Positions 25,993 through 35,500 are shown, numbered from the stretch's first letter. The stretch: 64,000 nucleotides of DNA from UBA7887 sp964408735 (GCA_964408735.1 CAYPAX010000001.1:25216-89215), one strand, 5' to 3'. Notes: generated by a model from the sequence alone, not told the origin. Made by a program: numbers and translations.

Positions 25993-26994
25993 ATGCCCAT
26001 GGCTATGGCAAGTGACGCAGAGACCGAGACGGTCAAGATCGGCTCATTCAGCTATATGACTGCGGCGTCGAGGCCCTCGCTTTTTCGCAACGGCAAGGTG
26101 CTCACGCGCCGGGACCGGGACGGCAGCGATGCCGACTGGGACGGCGTCAATCTCGAAGCGCGGCAAATGCCGATCCACGATGCCAGGCGCCTGCAGGGCT
26201 CGGAGCGCTGCACCCTTGCCCATAATGGCTTTGAGATGCTCACGCGACCCCTGGCCAACCCGGACATCGATTTCTTCGACCTTGACCAGGTGGTGCGCGG
26301 CTACTACCCGCAATGCGCCGAGCTGGTACGCGAGGCAAGCGGCGCCAGTCAGGTCGTGGCCTTCGATCACAACGTACGCTCGGCTGTCGGCAAACAGAGC
26401 AAGCGCCGCATCCAAGGCGGCCAGCAGGTGCAAGGCCCGGCCCATGTCGTGCACGGCGACTACACCCTGACCAGTGCGCCCCAGCGGCTGCACGATCTGA
26501 CCAGACCGCCGACCGCCAACGACACGCTGCGCAAATATCTCTCGGAAGGCGAGACGCTGCTCGACAAGGGCGCTGTCGAGCAGGCGATTGAGAGCGGCCG
26601 TTTCGCGATTATCAACGTCTGGCGCAATATCGCCCACGAGCCCGTCGCCACCGATCCCATGGCGCTCTGCGATGCCGCCAGCGTGCGGCCCGACGATCTG
26701 GTTGTCTTCGAGATTCACTACAGCGATCGCATCGGCGAGAACTATTTCGCGAAGCATTCCGACGATCACCAGTGGTACACCTATCCGGCCCTGACCCGCG
26801 ATGAGGCCTTGCTGATAAAGCAGTGGGATTCGGCCGGCGAGATGGCACGCTCGAACGGTGCGAAAGCGGATGTGGTCGCCCCCGACTCCCCTTGCACGTT
26901 CAGTTTCCATAGCGCCTTCGAAGACCCGGCCGTGCCGCCCGACGCGCCCGACCGCTGGAGCCTAGAGGTCCGTTGCGCGGCCCTCTACAATTGA
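25993..26994 (+). CDS. CmcJ/NvfI-family oxidoreductase-like protein
   Basis: A 333-residue cytoplasmic protein. Diagnostic family segments are HGDYT..SAPQR (His154 and Asp156, candidate metal ligands), FAIINVWRNI, ALCDAASVRPDDLV, and FHSAFEDP..PPDAP near the end. The family includes CmcJ of cephamycin methoxylation and fungal NvfI-type oxygenases; bacterial members occur outside recognised biosynthetic clusters. No secondary-metabolite genes are adjacent here. The GGGAG at 25986 is close to ATG 25993 and better spaced for ATG 25999; the two starts differ by two residues. Confidence 0.82.
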   Translation: MPMAMASDAETETVKIGSFSYMTAASRPSLFRNGKVLTRRDRDGSDADWDGVNLEARQMPIHDARRLQGSERCTLAHNGFEMLTRPLANPDIDFFDLDQVVRGYYPQCAELVREASGASQVVAFDHNVRSAVGKQSKRRIQGGQQVQGPAHVVHGDYTLTSAPQRLHDLTRPPTANDTLRKYLSEGETLLDKGAVEQAIESGRFAIINVWRNIAHEPVATDPMALCDAASVRPDDLVVFEIHYSDRIGENYFAKHSDDHQWYTYPALTRDEALLIKQWDSAGEMARSNGAKADVVAPDSPCTFSFHSAFEDPAVPPDAPDRWSLEVRCAALYN

Positions 26995-27019
26995 CACCAA
27001 GGCGCACCGATAAAGCCCC

Positions 27020-27619
27020 ATGTTGACACAATTGAAGGCAAACAACCGCGCCTGGGCCGAGCGTATGGTCTCGGTCGACAGCGGTTTCTTCAAGCGCCTC
27101 GAGGGCCAGCAGGCGCCGGAATATCTCTGGATCGGCTGCGCCGACAGCCGCGTTCCCGCCAACGAGATCGTCGGCCTCGATCCTGGCGAGCTGTTCGTGC
27201 ACCGCAACGTCGCCAATCTGGCGCCGCCGCAGGACGCCAATTACCTGTCCGTGCTACAGTTCGCTGTCGAAGTCATTAAGGTCAAGCACATCATGGTGGT
27301 GGGGCACTATGGCTGCGGCGGCGTAGCTGCCGCCGTCGACGGCGAGCGGCGCGGCCTGGTGGATCACTGGCTACACCCCATTCGCGAGGTCAGCGACGCG
27401 CATCGCGACGAGCTTGATGCCATTGCCGACCCGCACGCCCGCCTGGACCGCTTGTGCGAGCTCAACGTCATCCGCCAGGTCAGGAATGTCGCGTCCGACG
27501 TCTTCGTGCACGAGGCCTGGTCGCGAAACCAGGACCTGCACGTCCATGGCTGGGTCTATTCCCTCGCCAATGGCCTGGTCACGGACCTCAATGTGACGGC
27601 CAGCCGACCCCAACATTAA
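27020..27619 (+). CDS. can: Beta-class carbonic anhydrase
   Basis: A 199-residue beta carbonic anhydrase, interconverting CO2 and bicarbonate in the cytoplasm. Zinc ligands are Cys40 (CADSR), His96 and Cys99 (GHYGCGG), and the Asp42/Arg44 dyad is intact. VHRNVAN and QFAVEVIKVKHIMVVGH fit the family. It ends four bases into the convergent queF gene. Confidence 0.95.
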   Translation: MLTQLKANNRAWAERMVSVDSGFFKRLEGQQAPEYLWIGCADSRVPANEIVGLDPGELFVHRNVANLAPPQDANYLSVLQFAVEVIKVKHIMVVGHYGCGGVAAAVDGERRGLVDHWLHPIREVSDAHRDELDAIADPHARLDRLCELNVIRQVRNVASDVFVHEAWSRNQDLHVHGWVYSLANGLVTDLNVTASRPQH

Positions 27620-28080
27620 CCGCGCCCGCGATAGGGGGCCACGCCCTGGTCCGGAAGCCAGAGGTCGGTGGGCGGTGCCGCTGTCTGCCAGAACACGTCG
27701 ATAGGCATGCCGCCGCGCGGGTACCAATAGCCGCCGATGCGCAGCCAGACCGGATCCAGCTCGCGCACCAGCCGCTTGCCGATTCCCACCGTGCAATCTT
27801 CATGGAAAGCGCCGTGATTGCGGAACGAGCCGAGGTAGAGCTTCAGGGACTTGGATTCGACCAGCCATGCCCCTGGCACGTAGTCGATAACCAGATGGGC
27901 AAAATCGGGTTGCCCGGTCATCGGGCATAGCGACGTAAACTCCGGTGCGGTAAAGCGCACCACATAAGCCGCATCGCCCTGTGAATTCGTCACGCGCTCC
28001 AATGTCGCCTCGTCCGGGCTCCGCGGCAGCTCCGTCTTGCCGCCAAGCTGGGTCAGGCCGGAAGTATCCGTCCGGGTCAT
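27616..28080 (-). CDS. queF: NADPH-dependent 7-cyano-7-deazaguanine reductase
   Basis: A 154-residue unimodular QueF. It reduces preQ0 to preQ1 in queuosine tRNA-modification synthesis. The catalytic Cys52 and Asp59 are in LCPMTGQPDF, and the substrate/NADPH signature ESKSLKLYLGSFRNHGAFHE (20 residues) is complete. GGAGG precedes two adjacent ATG codons at 28083 and 28080; the second has better spacing. Other queuosine genes are not in the window. Confidence 0.94.
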   Translation of the reverse strand: MTRTDTSGLTQLGGKTELPRSPDEATLERVTNSQGDAAYVVRFTAPEFTSLCPMTGQPDFAHLVIDYVPGAWLVESKSLKLYLGSFRNHGAFHEDCTVGIGKRLVRELDPVWLRIGGYWYPRGGMPIDVFWQTAAPPTDLWLPDQGVAPYRGRG

Positions 28081-28093
28081 CATCGCCTCCGCA

Positions 28094-28441
28094 TCATTCG
28101 GACAGGATGCGCCGGCGCTCCTCGAACTCGTCCTTGTCGATCTCATCGCGTGCAAAGCGCTCTTCGAGAATGTGCAACGCCGTTCTGCCCTGCGCTGTCG
28201 GTGCAACGCCCTGCCCCCCGCCAAGCCAGCGAACGACCAACACGATCGCAGCGACGATCAACCCGATATAGACAACCCCCATGACCGGCCCGAGAAACAT
28301 GCCGCCCCAGCCCCAGCTATCCCACATATGGGGATGACCGTAATAGCGAGGCTCGAGACCGCCTTCTTGTGCCGCCGCTGCAGCTGCCCCCAGCAACCAG
28401 CCGGCCGACATCGCCGGCAAACACAGTGTAAGCTTGAACAT
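28094..28441 (-). CDS. SHOCT-domain membrane protein
   Basis: A 115-residue protein with an N-terminal hydrophobic segment, a Trp/Gly/His-rich stretch (HPHMWDSWGWGGMF), one clear membrane helix (VVYIGLIVAAIVLVVRWL), and a C-terminal SHOCT motif (ALHILEERFARDEIDKDEFEERR, shown partly as ILEERFARDEI). SHOCT domains are short oligomerisation modules. The gene ends 13 bases before the queF start and may be co-transcribed with it. Confidence 0.82.
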   Translation of the reverse strand: MFKLTLCLPAMSAGWLLGAAAAAAQEGGLEPRYYGHPHMWDSWGWGGMFLGPVMGVVYIGLIVAAIVLVVRWLGGGQGVAPTAQGRTALHILEERFARDEIDKDEFEERRRILSE

Positions 28442-28670
28442 GGTTCACAATGCCTCCCCTTCTCTTTCATCGTTCCTCGAATGACTGTTGCCTTTTGCGA
28501 AAGGGTAACATCGATTCGCGCTCGCCGGTATCACCATTCCATTACTGTCGCAATAATGCCTGTAGCAATATCTCCGACGCCTGTGGTCGCCGGCACGGCT
28601 TCACCAAGGGAAGCATTCATGGCATGATAGGCGAGGATGCGAGCGGTCGATCACGATAGAGGAGAGATCG

Positions 28671-29981
28671 ATGCGCGCGAAAATTCTAGGCGTGGCAGCG
28701 CTGGTTCTGACCGTACAACTGATCGTTGGCGCCGAGGCATGGGCGGCGGAGCGAATCGCCTTGGTGATCGGCAATGCCGGCTATGATGCCGATCCGCTGG
28801 CCAACCCGGTCAATGATGCGCGCCTGATGAGCGCGGCGTTGCGCACCCAGGGCTTTACGGTCAGCGAAAGCCTTGACGTCGGCCAAGTCGCCATAAAGGA
28901 GGCGATCAGGGACTTCGGCAACCAGCTGGAAGCAGCGGGCCAGGATACCGTCGGGCTGTTCTACTATGCCGGCCATGGCGTTCAGGTCGACGGTGAGAAC
29001 TATCTCATCCCGATCGACGCGCCCATCGAGGACGAGGCGGATGTCGACATATATGGGGTGCCGGCGAGCAACGTACTCAAAACCCTCGGCCAGGCCGGCA
29101 ACAACCTCAATATCATCGTCCTCGATGCCTGCCGCAACAACCCCTTCGTGCGCAGCTTCCGTGGCCGCCAGAGGGGCCTGGCGCTGATGAACGCGCCGAC
29201 CGGCACCTTGATCGCCTATTCGACCGCGCCCGGGCAGGTGGCGGCGGACGGCGACGGCGCCAACAGTCCCTACACCCTGGCATTGGCGCGAAATCTGGGC
29301 CGCCCCGGCGTTCCCATCGAGCTCATGTTCAAGGGCGTGCGCGACGCGGTGCTGACCGCGACCCAAGGCAGGCAGACGCCGTGGGAAGCATCATCACTGA
29401 CCGGGCCCGATTTCTACCTGGTGCCGCCACAATCGGCGGAGACTGAGCAGCAGCCGGAGCCCGATACCGGAGCCCTCGATTTCGCCTTCTGGAAAGCCAT
29501 CGAGGGCAGCGAGGACGCGCGCGAATACGAGGCCTATCTCGAGCAATATCCCGATGGCGTGTTCGCCGAGTTGGCGCGGTTCAAGATCCTAGGCTTGCGA
29601 GAAGCCGAAGAGGTCGCCGTGGTGGTGCCTCCCGCGCCCGCATCCGGTGCCTATGACGGGATCTGGCAGAGCGACGCAGATTGGAGCTGCAGCGGTTTTC
29701 ATCAGGAACAGATCAGCGCGTTTGCGCTAAGTCTCGATGTCGACGGCGACATTGCCCGGCCGCAAATCGAGTTCGCGAACCATCGGGTCGGCCATGCCTG
29801 GGTCGACGAGCCGAAGCCGGTATCGGTCGCGGCCGACGGGGGTTGGGTGATCTCCTTTACCGGCGCGACAGGTCTCATAGTCCTGCGCGGAAATCTGGAG
29901 AGCGGCGAAGGCAAGATGATCTATCAAAATTCCCTGGTGAACTGTCGCGGCAGCATCACCATGGCGCGCATTGAGAATTGA
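28671..29981 (+). CDS. Secreted caspase-like (peptidase C14) protein
   Basis: A 436-residue protein with a signal peptide ending near AWA, then a caspase p20-like domain. The catalytic dyad is present: His102 (YAGHGVQ) and Cys154 (DACRNNPF). A C-terminal region from about residue 270 contains a segment typical of these proteins (FWKAIEGSEDAREYEAYL) and a final beta-rich part of unknown function. Bacterial caspase-like proteins cleave after basic residues or act in stress and defence; a signal peptide places this one outside the cytoplasm. GGAGAG precedes the ATG. Confidence 0.88.
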   Translation: MRAKILGVAALVLTVQLIVGAEAWAAERIALVIGNAGYDADPLANPVNDARLMSAALRTQGFTVSESLDVGQVAIKEAIRDFGNQLEAAGQDTVGLFYYAGHGVQVDGENYLIPIDAPIEDEADVDIYGVPASNVLKTLGQAGNNLNIIVLDACRNNPFVRSFRGRQRGLALMNAPTGTLIAYSTAPGQVAADGDGANSPYTLALARNLGRPGVPIELMFKGVRDAVLTATQGRQTPWEASSLTGPDFYLVPPQSAETEQQPEPDTGALDFAFWKAIEGSEDAREYEAYLEQYPDGVFAELARFKILGLREAEEVAVVVPPAPASGAYDGIWQSDADWSCSGFHQEQISAFALSLDVDGDIARPQIEFANHRVGHAWVDEPKPVSVAADGGWVISFTGATGLIVLRGNLESGEGKMIYQNSLVNCRGSITMARIEN

Positions 29982-30023
29982 GCGCTCGGCTTTGATATAA
30001 GAACAAGAAAAGCGGAGTGGAGA

Positions 30024-30416
30024 ATGAAGGCGTTTTTCGCATTGCCACGGGACATTCTCACCATGCCACCGGGTTGGGTGGCCTGGATGGCGCTGATGAT
30101 TCTGCTCAACGCCATCGTGCCGGCGTTCCTCATCGATACCGCTGAAGGCGTCGCCGTCCTGGCAGCATTCATGGTTGCGGCGGCGCTCATGATGATCCTT
30201 CATCGCCTCATGGGCTTTGTGCGCCTGCTCGGGGTCGCCCATTTCGTCTGGTTTCCGCTATTGGCTTGGCTGGCGCTTAATCTGGCGGACAAGAGCGGGT
30301 TCATGCGCCTCTGGCTGATCGCGCTCATCGCCGTCAACGGCCTCTCGTTGGCGATCGACGTGATCGACCTCGTCCGCTATCTGCGCGGCGACCGGGAACA
30401 GCTGCGCAAGGCGTGA
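30024..30416 (+). CDS. Small integral membrane protein of unknown function
   Basis: A 130-residue protein with four predicted membrane helices (WVAWMALMILLNAIV, AVLAAFMVAAALMMIL, FVWFPLLAWLALNLA, LWLIALIAVNGLSLAI) and a short charged C-terminus (RYLRGDREQLRKA). No family motif was recognised. GGAG lies upstream of the ATG. It is 42 bases downstream of the caspase-like gene and may be in the same transcript. Confidence 0.75.
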   Translation: MKAFFALPRDILTMPPGWVAWMALMILLNAIVPAFLIDTAEGVAVLAAFMVAAALMMILHRLMGFVRLLGVAHFVWFPLLAWLALNLADKSGFMRLWLIALIAVNGLSLAIDVIDLVRYLRGDREQLRKA

Positions 30417-30426
30417 GGCGGTATAT

Positions 30427-32199
30427 TTACGGCGTGCTGTCCGGGTCGATGCCGGCCATTCGTATGCCCTCGACGATATCGTCGAAATGCTGTTTGTCGC
30501 GATAGAAGGCGTGCTCGCGCCGTTGCGCGACGGAGAAGTCGGGGTTGGCCTGGAAAACCTGACGCCAGGCCTGCGCCGCCGCATCGGGCTGGCCGAGCCG
30601 GCCAAAGCAGGCGGCAAGCAGAAACGGCGAGGAATCGGTCTCGACCTCGAGCGCGAGCCGCTGCTCGAGGCGGGCGCGGCTCTGCTCGTATTGGCCCAGC
30701 ATGTAGTGGGCCATGGCGCAGAGATGCAGCAGCACATCGGGGTGGTGCGGGTCGAGGCGCATGGCGGTGTGGAGATTTTCCAACGCCGCCTCCGCCTGGC
30801 CCAGCCCGAGCATGGCGCTGCCGAGCACCGCATGGCCGTGGATGAAGTTCGCATTTATGGCGATCGCGCGCTTGGCCGCGGCGACCGCCTCCTCGGTTCG
30901 CCCGGCATATTGCAGCGTCAGCGCGCGGGCGAAATGGCCGAGCGGCTCCCGGTCGTCGAGCGCTATCGCGGCCTCGGACTCGGCAAAGCCGTCGGCAAGC
31001 CCCGTCTCGGGCGCATCGCCCCAGCCGTTCATGTACTGGCTGGTACGGGTGAAGCCGAGCATGGCATGGGCGGCGGCGAAGTCGGGATCAAGCGCCACCA
31101 CCTGACGCAATATTCGCGCCGCCTTGGTCGCCGAGCCGGGCGTGAGGTTCCAGAGGATCTCGCGGCCACGCACATAAAGGTCCCAGGCCGCCAAATTGCT
31201 CGTGCCATGGCGCGACGCGCCTTGCTGCTGGGGACTGAGCCGCAGCGAGAGCTGCTCCACGATCGCTGCGGTGACTTCGTCCTGGACGGCGAAGATGTCC
31301 TCGAGCTCGCGGTCGTAGCGCTCGGCCCAGAGATGACCGCCGCTGGCGCCGTCGATGAGCTGCGCCGTGACCCGCACCCGGTTGCCGGCCTTGCGCACGC
31401 TGCCTTCGAGCACGTAGCGCACGCCGAGCGCCGCGGCGACCTCGGTGAGGTCATGGGCCTTGCCCTTGTAGACGAATGACGAGTTGCGGGCGATGACGAA
31501 GAGGCCGGAGACCTTGGAGATGTCGGTGATGATGTCCTCGGTGATGCCGTCGGAGAAATATTCCTGCTCGCCATCGCCGGACATGTTGCTGAAGGGAAGC
31601 ACGACGATCGACGGCCGATCGGTGATCGGTGCCACGGCTTCCGGTGCACCCGCGGGCTCGGCTTCGTCTTCGCCGATGGCAATACGCCAGGCGTGCACGG
31701 GGCGGGCAATGTTCTTCACGCTGTGCTCGCCGGCATCGCGGAAGTCGGCCTCGACCTTGCCCTGGCAAACCTCATGCACATTGGCGGAGATGCAGACGCC
31801 GCCGGGCACAGCAAGGCTTTCCAGGCGGGCTGCGATGTTCACGCCGTCGCCATAGACCGTGCCGTCCGACTTGTGCAGCACCTCGCCGAGATGAATGCCG
31901 ATGCGAAAGCGCATGCGGCGGTCCTCGGACAGCGGCGCGTTGAAGGCCGCCAGGCCGTCCTGGATCGCCAGCGACGCCTGCACCGCCTTTGTCGCCAGCT
32001 CGAAGGCCGCCAGCACGGAATCCCCCGCCGTATCCACGACCCGGCCGCCGGCGGCGGCGATGTGCTCGCGAAAGACGGCGCGGCAGTCGTCGAGCGCCGC
32101 CACGGTGGCATGGGCATCGTCGCCCATGAGCCGCGAATACCCGGCCACATCCGCCGCCAGGATCGCCGCCAGCCGCTGCTCTACCGCCGACCCCGTCAT
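30427..32199 (-). CDS. Class III adenylate/guanylate cyclase with TolB-like and TPR domains
   Basis: A 590-residue protein. Residues 1-180 form a class III nucleotide cyclase domain; metal-binding Asp17 (AADVAGYSRL) and Asp60 (DTAGDSVLAAF) are present. From about residue 200 there is a TolB-like domain (IVVLPFSNMSGDGEQEYFSD, followed by the VLEGSVRKAGN region). TPR helices fill the C-terminal half (AAAHAMLGF, IHGHAVLGSAMLGLGQ). No membrane segment is seen. It would make cAMP or cGMP under protein-interaction control. The start overlaps the SnoaL-like gene by four bases. Confidence 0.9.
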   Translation of the reverse strand: MTGSAVEQRLAAILAADVAGYSRLMGDDAHATVAALDDCRAVFREHIAAAGGRVVDTAGDSVLAAFELATKAVQASLAIQDGLAAFNAPLSEDRRMRFRIGIHLGEVLHKSDGTVYGDGVNIAARLESLAVPGGVCISANVHEVCQGKVEADFRDAGEHSVKNIARPVHAWRIAIGEDEAEPAGAPEAVAPITDRPSIVVLPFSNMSGDGEQEYFSDGITEDIITDISKVSGLFVIARNSSFVYKGKAHDLTEVAAALGVRYVLEGSVRKAGNRVRVTAQLIDGASGGHLWAERYDRELEDIFAVQDEVTAAIVEQLSLRLSPQQQGASRHGTSNLAAWDLYVRGREILWNLTPGSATKAARILRQVVALDPDFAAAHAMLGFTRTSQYMNGWGDAPETGLADGFAESEAAIALDDREPLGHFARALTLQYAGRTEEAVAAAKRAIAINANFIHGHAVLGSAMLGLGQAEAALENLHTAMRLDPHHPDVLLHLCAMAHYMLGQYEQSRARLEQRLALEVETDSSPFLLAACFGRLGQPDAAAQAWRQVFQANPDFSVAQRREHAFYRDKQHFDDIVEGIRMAGIDPDSTP

Positions 32200-32654
32200 A
32201 CGGCCTTGGGAAAGCCCGTCGGCATACCCGCCTCCGCGCCCGGATCGGCATAGTAGATGATCATGTCGCGGATCTTGCCGTCGCGGCAGTGAAAGAAGTT
32301 GCAGTTCTTCAAGCGCCGCTCGCCCGAGTCGAGATAGGCGGAGCCCGGTTTCGGCGCCAGCGCGACATCGAAGGTGGCGGCACAACGCCCGCTCTCGACA
32401 TCGACGAAATGATCGAAGCCGCTGAAGCGGGGAGCATAGTTGGCCAACAGATGGTCGTAGAAGTCCCTGAGCGGGCTTTCGCCGGCCTCCGGCGCCACCG
32501 CGAAACGGCGGGCCGGAGCATCGCCATGGTAGATGGTGACTTTGGCGTCGGGTGTGAAGCAGGCCATGGCCGCCGCGATATCCTCCCGCGCCACGCTGCC
32601 GAAATAGTCGTCTTCGACCAAAGTCACATAATAGTCGCGCAACGTGTCCGACAC
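32196..32654 (-). CDS. SnoaL-like / NTF2-fold protein
   Basis: A 152-residue protein with the cone-shaped NTF2-like pattern: a long first helix (LRDYYVTLVEDDYFGSVA), ACFTPDAKVTIYHGDAP, and a late sheet strand pair (NCNFFHCRDGKIRDMIIYY). Many members isomerise or hydrate polyketide-like substrates; others are sensors. It is coupled by ATGA overlap to the cyclase, so a ligand-sensing partner role is possible but not shown. Confidence 0.8.
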   Translation of the reverse strand: MSDTLRDYYVTLVEDDYFGSVAREDIAAAMACFTPDAKVTIYHGDAPARRFAVAPEAGESPLRDFYDHLLANYAPRFSGFDHFVDVESGRCAATFDVALAPKPGSAYLDSGERRLKNCNFFHCRDGKIRDMIIYYADPGAEAGMPTGFPKAV

Positions 32655-32789
32655 CCCAAACCCCTTTCCGATCGAAAAGCCGCAGCCCGAAGAGCATAGG
32701 GTGGCGCGACCGAGCGTGTCCAGCGCAAGCGGGCAGCGAAGATCGGGCTGTCGAGTGGGTCTTTTGAGCGGGTCTTGGTATCATCTCCC

Positions 32790-34775
32790 ATGTCCGAGTT
32801 TTCCCATCTCGCGAGGCCATTGGCAGGGACGCGCCTGCGGCTCAAGAACCGGGTGGCGCACGCCGCCATGCTGACCCTGCTGGCGGAGCGCCAGGAGGTC
32901 GGCGAGGCCTTGCTGCGCTACCACGCCAATCGCGCCAAGGGCGGTGCGGCGATGATCGTGGTGGAGCCCGTCAACGCGCTGCCCTGGCATGCCCAGCGCC
33001 AGGCGCAGCTGAATGTCTATGACGACACAGGCCTGCCCGGCCTGACGCGCCTCGCCGACGCGGTTGGCGCCCACGACTGCCGGCTGCTGGCGCAGATCCA
33101 GGATCACGGCCGCGGCAACTATTCCCGCGCCCGCCCCGACATCACCTATGGGCCGAGCGCCCTGCCCGACGACGAAAGCGGCGCGGTGCCCTATGCGCTG
33201 TCGGCCGACGAGCTGTCGGAGATGGTAGCGGATTTTGCCGCCGCCGCCCGCCGCCTGGAGAGCGCGGGCTTCGACGGGGTCGAGCTGTCCTGCGGCCACG
33301 GCCATCTCTTCCACCAGTTTCTCTCGCCCCACAGCAACCGCCGCGACGACCGCTATGGCGGCGACCTGGCCGGGCGTACGCGCCTGGTGCAGAAGCTGAT
33401 CGCCGCCATCCGCGCATCTTGCGGCCCGGCGTTCGTCATCGGCCTCAAGCTGCCGGGGGACGACGGCATGGCAGAGGGCATCGACCTGGCCGAGGCCAAG
33501 CGCATCACCGCCGCCCTGGCCGACCCGGATGCCATCGACTACCTGGCTTTCGCCTGGGGCAGCCAGTCGCAGTCCTTGCATTGGCATGTTCCCGACGGCC
33601 ATTGGCCGCGCGCACCCTATGCCGCGCCGATCGCCGAGCTGCGCCGGGCTGCAGCCGGCATTCCCGTGATGGCGCTGGGGCGCATCGTCGATCCCAACGA
33701 GGCGGAAGCGGTGCTGGCGGCCGGACAGGCGGATTTTGTCGGCATCGGCCGCGCCATGGTGACTGATCCCGCCTGGGCCGGCAAAGCCCTGGGCGGGCGC
33801 GGCTACGCCATCCGCCCCTGCGTCTCCTGCAACACCTGCTGGGGCGCGGTGGCGAGCCCGTCGCCGATCGCCTGCGACAACAATCCCGCCTTGGCCACCC
33901 CGGTTGAGATCGACGGCGTGGCCGCGGCCAGCCGGGGCCTGAAGCGCGTGGTGGTGGTGGGCGGCGGCGTCGCCGGGCTGGAAGCGGCCTGGGTTGCCGC
34001 CGCGCGCGGCCATGACGTCACCCTATTCGGGGCCTCGGGCGCGCTCGGAGGGCGGGCGCGCCTTGCCGCCGCGCTGCCGGGCGCGGAAGGGCTCGCCGGC
34101 GTCTACGACTACCAGACCGCCCAGGCGCAGGCCCGGGGCGTTCGCATCGAGCTCGGCGTATCGGCGGGGGCGGACGACGTGCTCGGCCTGGCACCGGACA
34201 GGGTGGTGCTAGCAAGCGGCGCGCGCTTGGCCTGGCCGGACGATCTGCTCGGGCCGCAGGCGGCCTTGGCGGACATTCCCGACCTGCCCGCCGCCATGGC
34301 CGCCCTGCTGGCCCATCCGCGCCGCTACCCCGGCACCGCGGTGGTCATCGACGAGGACCACAGCGCCTTCGCCTACAACGCGGTGGATTGGCTGGCCGCG
34401 CATTTCGATGCCGTGGCGCTGTTGACCAGCCGTGACAGCGTCGCTCGCCACGAACACCGCGTGGCGCGCCAGGGCATCATCGAACGCCTGCTCGAGAAGG
34501 GCGTCGAGATGCGCCTGCACCAGCGCCCCGACCTTCGCCCCGAGGCGCTGGAGGCCGGCATCGTCGGCCACCGCCCCGCCATCGGCGAGGGCCGCCGCCA
34601 GGAGATAGCGGGCGTCAGCTTCCTCGCCTACGCCGCCCACCGCGAACCCCGCCTGGCGCTACTGGCCCCCCTCCGCGCCGCCGGCCACGACCCCCGCCTG
34701 ATAGGCGACGCAAGGGCGCCGCGCACGCTGCTGCATGCGACGCGGGAGGGGTATGCGGCGGGGGTGGAGGTTTAG
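32790..34775 (+). CDS. OYE-type NADH:flavin oxidoreductase with FAD/NAD domain
   Basis: A 661-residue protein like 2,4-dienoyl-CoA reductase and trimethylamine dehydrogenase. The N-terminal TIM barrel shows YSRARPDITYGPS and the FMN-site HGHLFHQFLSPHSNRRDDRYG (20 residues omitted at the end), then GRAMVTDP. A 4Fe-4S site is present as CVSCNTC followed 11 residues later by Cys. The C-terminal part has the dinucleotide loop VVVGGGVAGLEAAW. Substrate is unknown; the order barrel-FeS-FAD is intact. Confidence 0.9.
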   Translation: MSEFSHLARPLAGTRLRLKNRVAHAAMLTLLAERQEVGEALLRYHANRAKGGAAMIVVEPVNALPWHAQRQAQLNVYDDTGLPGLTRLADAVGAHDCRLLAQIQDHGRGNYSRARPDITYGPSALPDDESGAVPYALSADELSEMVADFAAAARRLESAGFDGVELSCGHGHLFHQFLSPHSNRRDDRYGGDLAGRTRLVQKLIAAIRASCGPAFVIGLKLPGDDGMAEGIDLAEAKRITAALADPDAIDYLAFAWGSQSQSLHWHVPDGHWPRAPYAAPIAELRRAAAGIPVMALGRIVDPNEAEAVLAAGQADFVGIGRAMVTDPAWAGKALGGRGYAIRPCVSCNTCWGAVASPSPIACDNNPALATPVEIDGVAAASRGLKRVVVVGGGVAGLEAAWVAAARGHDVTLFGASGALGGRARLAAALPGAEGLAGVYDYQTAQAQARGVRIELGVSAGADDVLGLAPDRVVLASGARLAWPDDLLGPQAALADIPDLPAAMAALLAHPRRYPGTAVVIDEDHSAFAYNAVDWLAAHFDAVALLTSRDSVARHEHRVARQGIIERLLEKGVEMRLHQRPDLRPEALEAGIVGHRPAIGEGRRQEIAGVSFLAYAAHREPRLALLAPLRAAGHDPRLIGDARAPRTLLHATREGYAAGVEV

Positions 34776-34780
34776 TGGGG

Positions 34781-34796
34781 TGGGGCAGCTGCCCCA
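34781..34796. repeat. Perfect 16-bp palindrome after OYE gene
   Basis: TGGGGCAGCTGCCCCA lies 6 bases after the OYE gene stop, then ATTGTG. It could act as a weak terminator, although the loop would be only AGCT and there is no U-run. Confidence 0.35.
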
Positions 34797-34981
34797 TTGT
34801 GCCGCCTACATCATGGGGGATGCGACCGCTTCGCATATTTTGCTGCCACGGCGATGAGCTAGGTTGCGTGGCGAACCCAGCACGCCGAGCCACTGACAAG
34901 GCTCAATCAGCCGCACCCCCGTCAATTCCAGGTTAACCCCTGTTCGCTGCTCACGCCACCTGCTGTCCGAGGAAGACCGCC

Positions 34982-35416
34982 TCAAGCCATCAAATGGATT
35001 CCCATCATTGCAAGTTGGTTCTCTACATGAGGCTGCTGCGTCAAGGTAAATCCGCCTTTGTGGTTGGCGGCGTGCGAGTCATGGTTCTCTTCGGCGTCGG
35101 CTCTTGGGCTGCGCCAGCATCCCGGTCTTTCCGCTTTCGAACCTGGTGAGGTGCGCTTGTTGCGCACCAGCTGGTCACGCGCCGACAACAGCGCCTTGCT
35201 GCGATGGCTCTCCTCCGACTTGACGAACACTGCCGCGAACCAGCCCGTCCGCAGCATCGCCGCCAGTGCCCGCGCATCCGACCGGTCCGTCTTCACCGGC
35301 CGCGCCTTCAGCGCATCCGACGCCCGTGGCGCATCCATCACCACCAGCGCCAGCCGCCTCAACAACACAAGCCGACGTGCGATTGTGGCTAACATCCAGT
35401 CCAACGCAATATCCCA
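34982..35416 (-). pseudogene. IS110-family transposase remnant with internal deletion
   Basis: Two pieces of an IS110 DEDD transposase lie in different frames. The start MGYCVGLDVSHNRTSACVVE (35416 downward) is the canonical N-terminus. After about 20 residues the similarity jumps, in another frame, to ALKARPVKTDRSDARALAAM and LRTGWFAAVFVKSEESHRSK, normally some 60 residues further on. Similarity ends after LLSARDQLVRN and the C-terminal Ser-containing domain is absent. It cannot encode an active transposase. Confidence 0.8.
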
Positions 35417-35500
35417 TTGCTGCTCTCCTTTGTGGTTGCCTACCAGAGAGCGTCAACGCTCTCGGGGAGGGCAGCAACCCCTATTCATGTCTGGGATGTA

